The translations under genes and the position numbers were made by a program. From assembly GCA_963170055.1 (NCBI GenBank), contig CAUJGJ010000185.1, positions 4,585,275-4,649,274 on the forward strand: DNA of 64,000 nucleotides, in the 5' to 3' direction. Position 1 is the stretch's first letter. The number at the start of each line of letters is the position of its first letter. Shown here piece by piece: positions 62,903 through 64,000 of the stretch. Under the pieces are notes generated by a model. That model saw only the letters and a list, made by a program, of their open reading frames with translations. It made no database searches and was not told the DNA's origin. This stretch comes from Halisarca cf. caerulea. Its lineage: Eukaryota > Porifera > Demospongiae > Chondrillida > Halisarcidae.

Positions 62903-63847
62903 GGTTATATACACATGTCCTTACCAACAGTTCACCATTATCTTGTATATTTCCCTTGGACAACCTGGTGGTGGGGGAAGACAGTACCCACTCCTAACAT
63001 AGAGGTGTACGATCTGCAAGGAATTCAAATCAAGATTCATTTAACAAGGGAAAGTTGACCAAATTGCAAATGTAAATGTACACCTTCAAGCACAAAGAAA
63101 ACAATAGTAATTGGATATAGTTAGGAGAATCGGACTAGAAAAGAGATTTAATCCCTTATATATTGCTGACTTTTTACACATATACAAGAGAAACACGTGA
63201 CATTCTAGTGGATCAAACTTCCACATGTAATTATCTCTGGCCATCTGCCATAATATTATACTTGAATGTATGATAACATTGAACAGCTAGTGTTGTAAGT
63301 CGAAAATATCACATGTACTTCACAATACACACTTCTTGTGCCTTTAAGCGTGCAATTATGAAAAAACCCAGAATGAGGAATAACGAAGCTAACATTGTTT
63401 TTACTATCACATCTGTGATGGAACAGGGGTGGGGTGAATGGTGGACGGTTCAAGAAAGGCTGCCCAAGTGTTTTCAGTCACAACAATACTTGCCCCCCCC
63501 CCCAGCAACTGTACAGGTTTGCTATATGGCTTTCCATCAATCCATCAGACTGAGTACAGTATATAATTATAATATACACTCTTGTATAAGTTGATACGCC
63601 CAAAGATCTTCACATACAACCAAGTACCCTATCTCCTCACCTCATCCACAGTTAGATCCCGATAAGGCATCTCTCCCAGTGACCATATCTCATACATCAC
63701 AATACCAAAAGTCCATACGTCCCCCATAGTACTGAATTTGTTGTATAGAATGGCTTCAGGGGGGGTCCATCGAAGGGGAAACCGACCACCCTTTGTTGCA
63801 TAATAGTGACTTTCCTCCAACTGTCTTGTTAAGCCAAAGTCTGCAAT
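62570..63847 (-). CDS. Gene A: receptor tyrosine kinase, C-terminal half of kinase domain
   Basis: Gene-level entry for exons 63,641-63,847, 62,925-63,013 and 62,570-62,765, which join in frame (phases 0, 0, 2). The product is the C-lobe of a protein tyrosine kinase: IADFGL (Mg-binding DFG), activation loop with a YY pair, FPLRWTPPEA (tyrosine-kinase-type P+1 loop), DVWTFGIVMYEIWSLG (subdomain IX), LPPPPGCPREIY and CWNPDHHKRPNF (subdomains X-XI with the conserved Arg). It then has a ~50-residue acidic tail ending in TGA at 62,570. It transfers phosphate from ATP to tyrosine at the plasma membrane if, as its neighbour suggests, it is a receptor. The N-lobe, catalytic HRD loop and any ectodomain lie beyond 64,000. 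Confidence 0.92.
62826..62897 (+). repeat. (CA)n microsatellite in gene A last intron
   Basis: 72 pure bases of CA inside a 159-nt intron (62,766-62,924). In the transcript it is (UG)n starting 27 nt after the 5' splice site, and it makes up almost half the intron. Confidence 0.98.
62925..63013 (-). CDS. Gene A short exon: subdomain X
   Basis: 89 nt, too short to stand out as an open frame, found from its splice sites (acceptor TTCCTTGCAG, donor TGTTG|GTAAGG) and frame. It encodes IVHLYVRSGYCLPPPPGCPR followed by EIYKIMVNC and two bases of a Trp codon completed by the next exon. The GYxLPxPxxCP block is the hallmark segment before the CW motif in tyrosine kinases. Confidence 0.9.
63014..63640 (-). 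other. Gene A intron
   Basis: 627-nt intron between the subdomain IX and X exons, bounded by GTGAGG and TTGCAG in the sense direction. It contains an 11-base C homopolymer (63,493-63,503 on the plus strand, G in the transcript). I saw no further exon in it. Confidence 0.8.
63641..63847 (-). CDS. Gene A exon: DFG, activation loop, subdomains VIII-IX
   Basis: 207 nt, phase 0 at both ends; acceptor TTGCCATAG, donor GATGAG|GTGAGG. 69 residues: IADFGLTRQLEESHYYATKG then GRFPLRWTPPEAILYNKFST then MGDVWTFGIVMYEIWSLGEM then PYRDLTVDE. The DFG Asp is residue 3 of this exon and the Asp of DVW is residue 43. LRWTPPEA is tyrosine-kinase-type, with Pro instead of Ala in the usual APE. The YY in the loop is the expected autophosphorylation site. 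Confidence 0.93.
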
Positions 63848-63950
63848 CTATGGCAAAACAAAGGAAATGACATACAAGCAGGCTGAAGTAGGGAAATCCT
63901 TGGGTAAGTCACACATGTGCATAGGTATGCATATACAGCGTCAGGCATAC

Positions 63951-64000
63951 ACATGCACACACACATGCGCACACACAATCACACACACAAACACACACAT
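63951..64000 (+). repeat. CA-rich tract at window edge
   Basis: Impure CA repeat (ACACATGCAC, ACACACAATC, CACACAAACAC) in the intron upstream of the gene A DFG exon. It continues past the window end. Confidence 0.85.

Overview
The window is metazoan nuclear DNA. Two things point to a demosponge-like genome: compact receptor tyrosine kinase (RTK)-type genes with short, often (CA)n-bearing introns, and an RTK catalytic end with a WTPPEA activation segment and short acidic C-tail. Species-level placement is inference only.

Layout: (1) 1-~53,986 is one uninterrupted satellite array built from a ~104-bp monomer (about 520 copies), extending past the left edge. It has one polarity up to ~46,185 and the opposite polarity from there on. 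It is organised in nested higher-order blocks with exact spacings of 617, 724, 1,135, 1,343, ~2,075 and 6,396 bp. I see no genes in it; its many open frames are by-products of the repeat. (2) ~54,030-54,673 is a 5'-truncated, frameshifted DDE transposase relic abutting the array. (3) 54,680-57,690 is AT-rich non-coding DNA with GT/CA microsatellites and a ~503-bp hAT-like MITE inserted into a (CA)n tract. (4) 57,698-61,901, minus strand, is the 5' part of a single-pass receptor gene ('gene B'): signal peptide, ectodomain, Ser/Thr-rich stalk with a 45-bp coding duplication, transmembrane helix and a tyrosine-rich juxtamembrane tail. Every intron I can place is phase 1. Its introns hold pogo/Tigger-like MITEs and a 7/8-bp minisatellite. 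(5) 61,902-62,569 is the short intergenic region with a full CRE palindrome and a CCAAT box. (6) 62,570-63,847, minus strand, is the 3' end of a second RTK gene ('gene A'): DFG, activation loop, subdomains IX-XI and C-tail in three exons. Its 5' part lies beyond 64,000.

Genes A and B lie head-to-tail about 670 bp apart, as in a tandem receptor cluster. Gene B ends the window on an open splice donor: no kinase exons are visible in the remaining 57.7 kb. Either the gene has an intron running through >54 kb of satellite, or the satellite/transposon region has truncated it, or the contig is mis-joined. The most interesting elements are the satellite itself (a dyad-symmetric, hairpin-capable monomer with a polarity switch, possibly centromeric or pericentromeric) and its position inside or beside a receptor gene.
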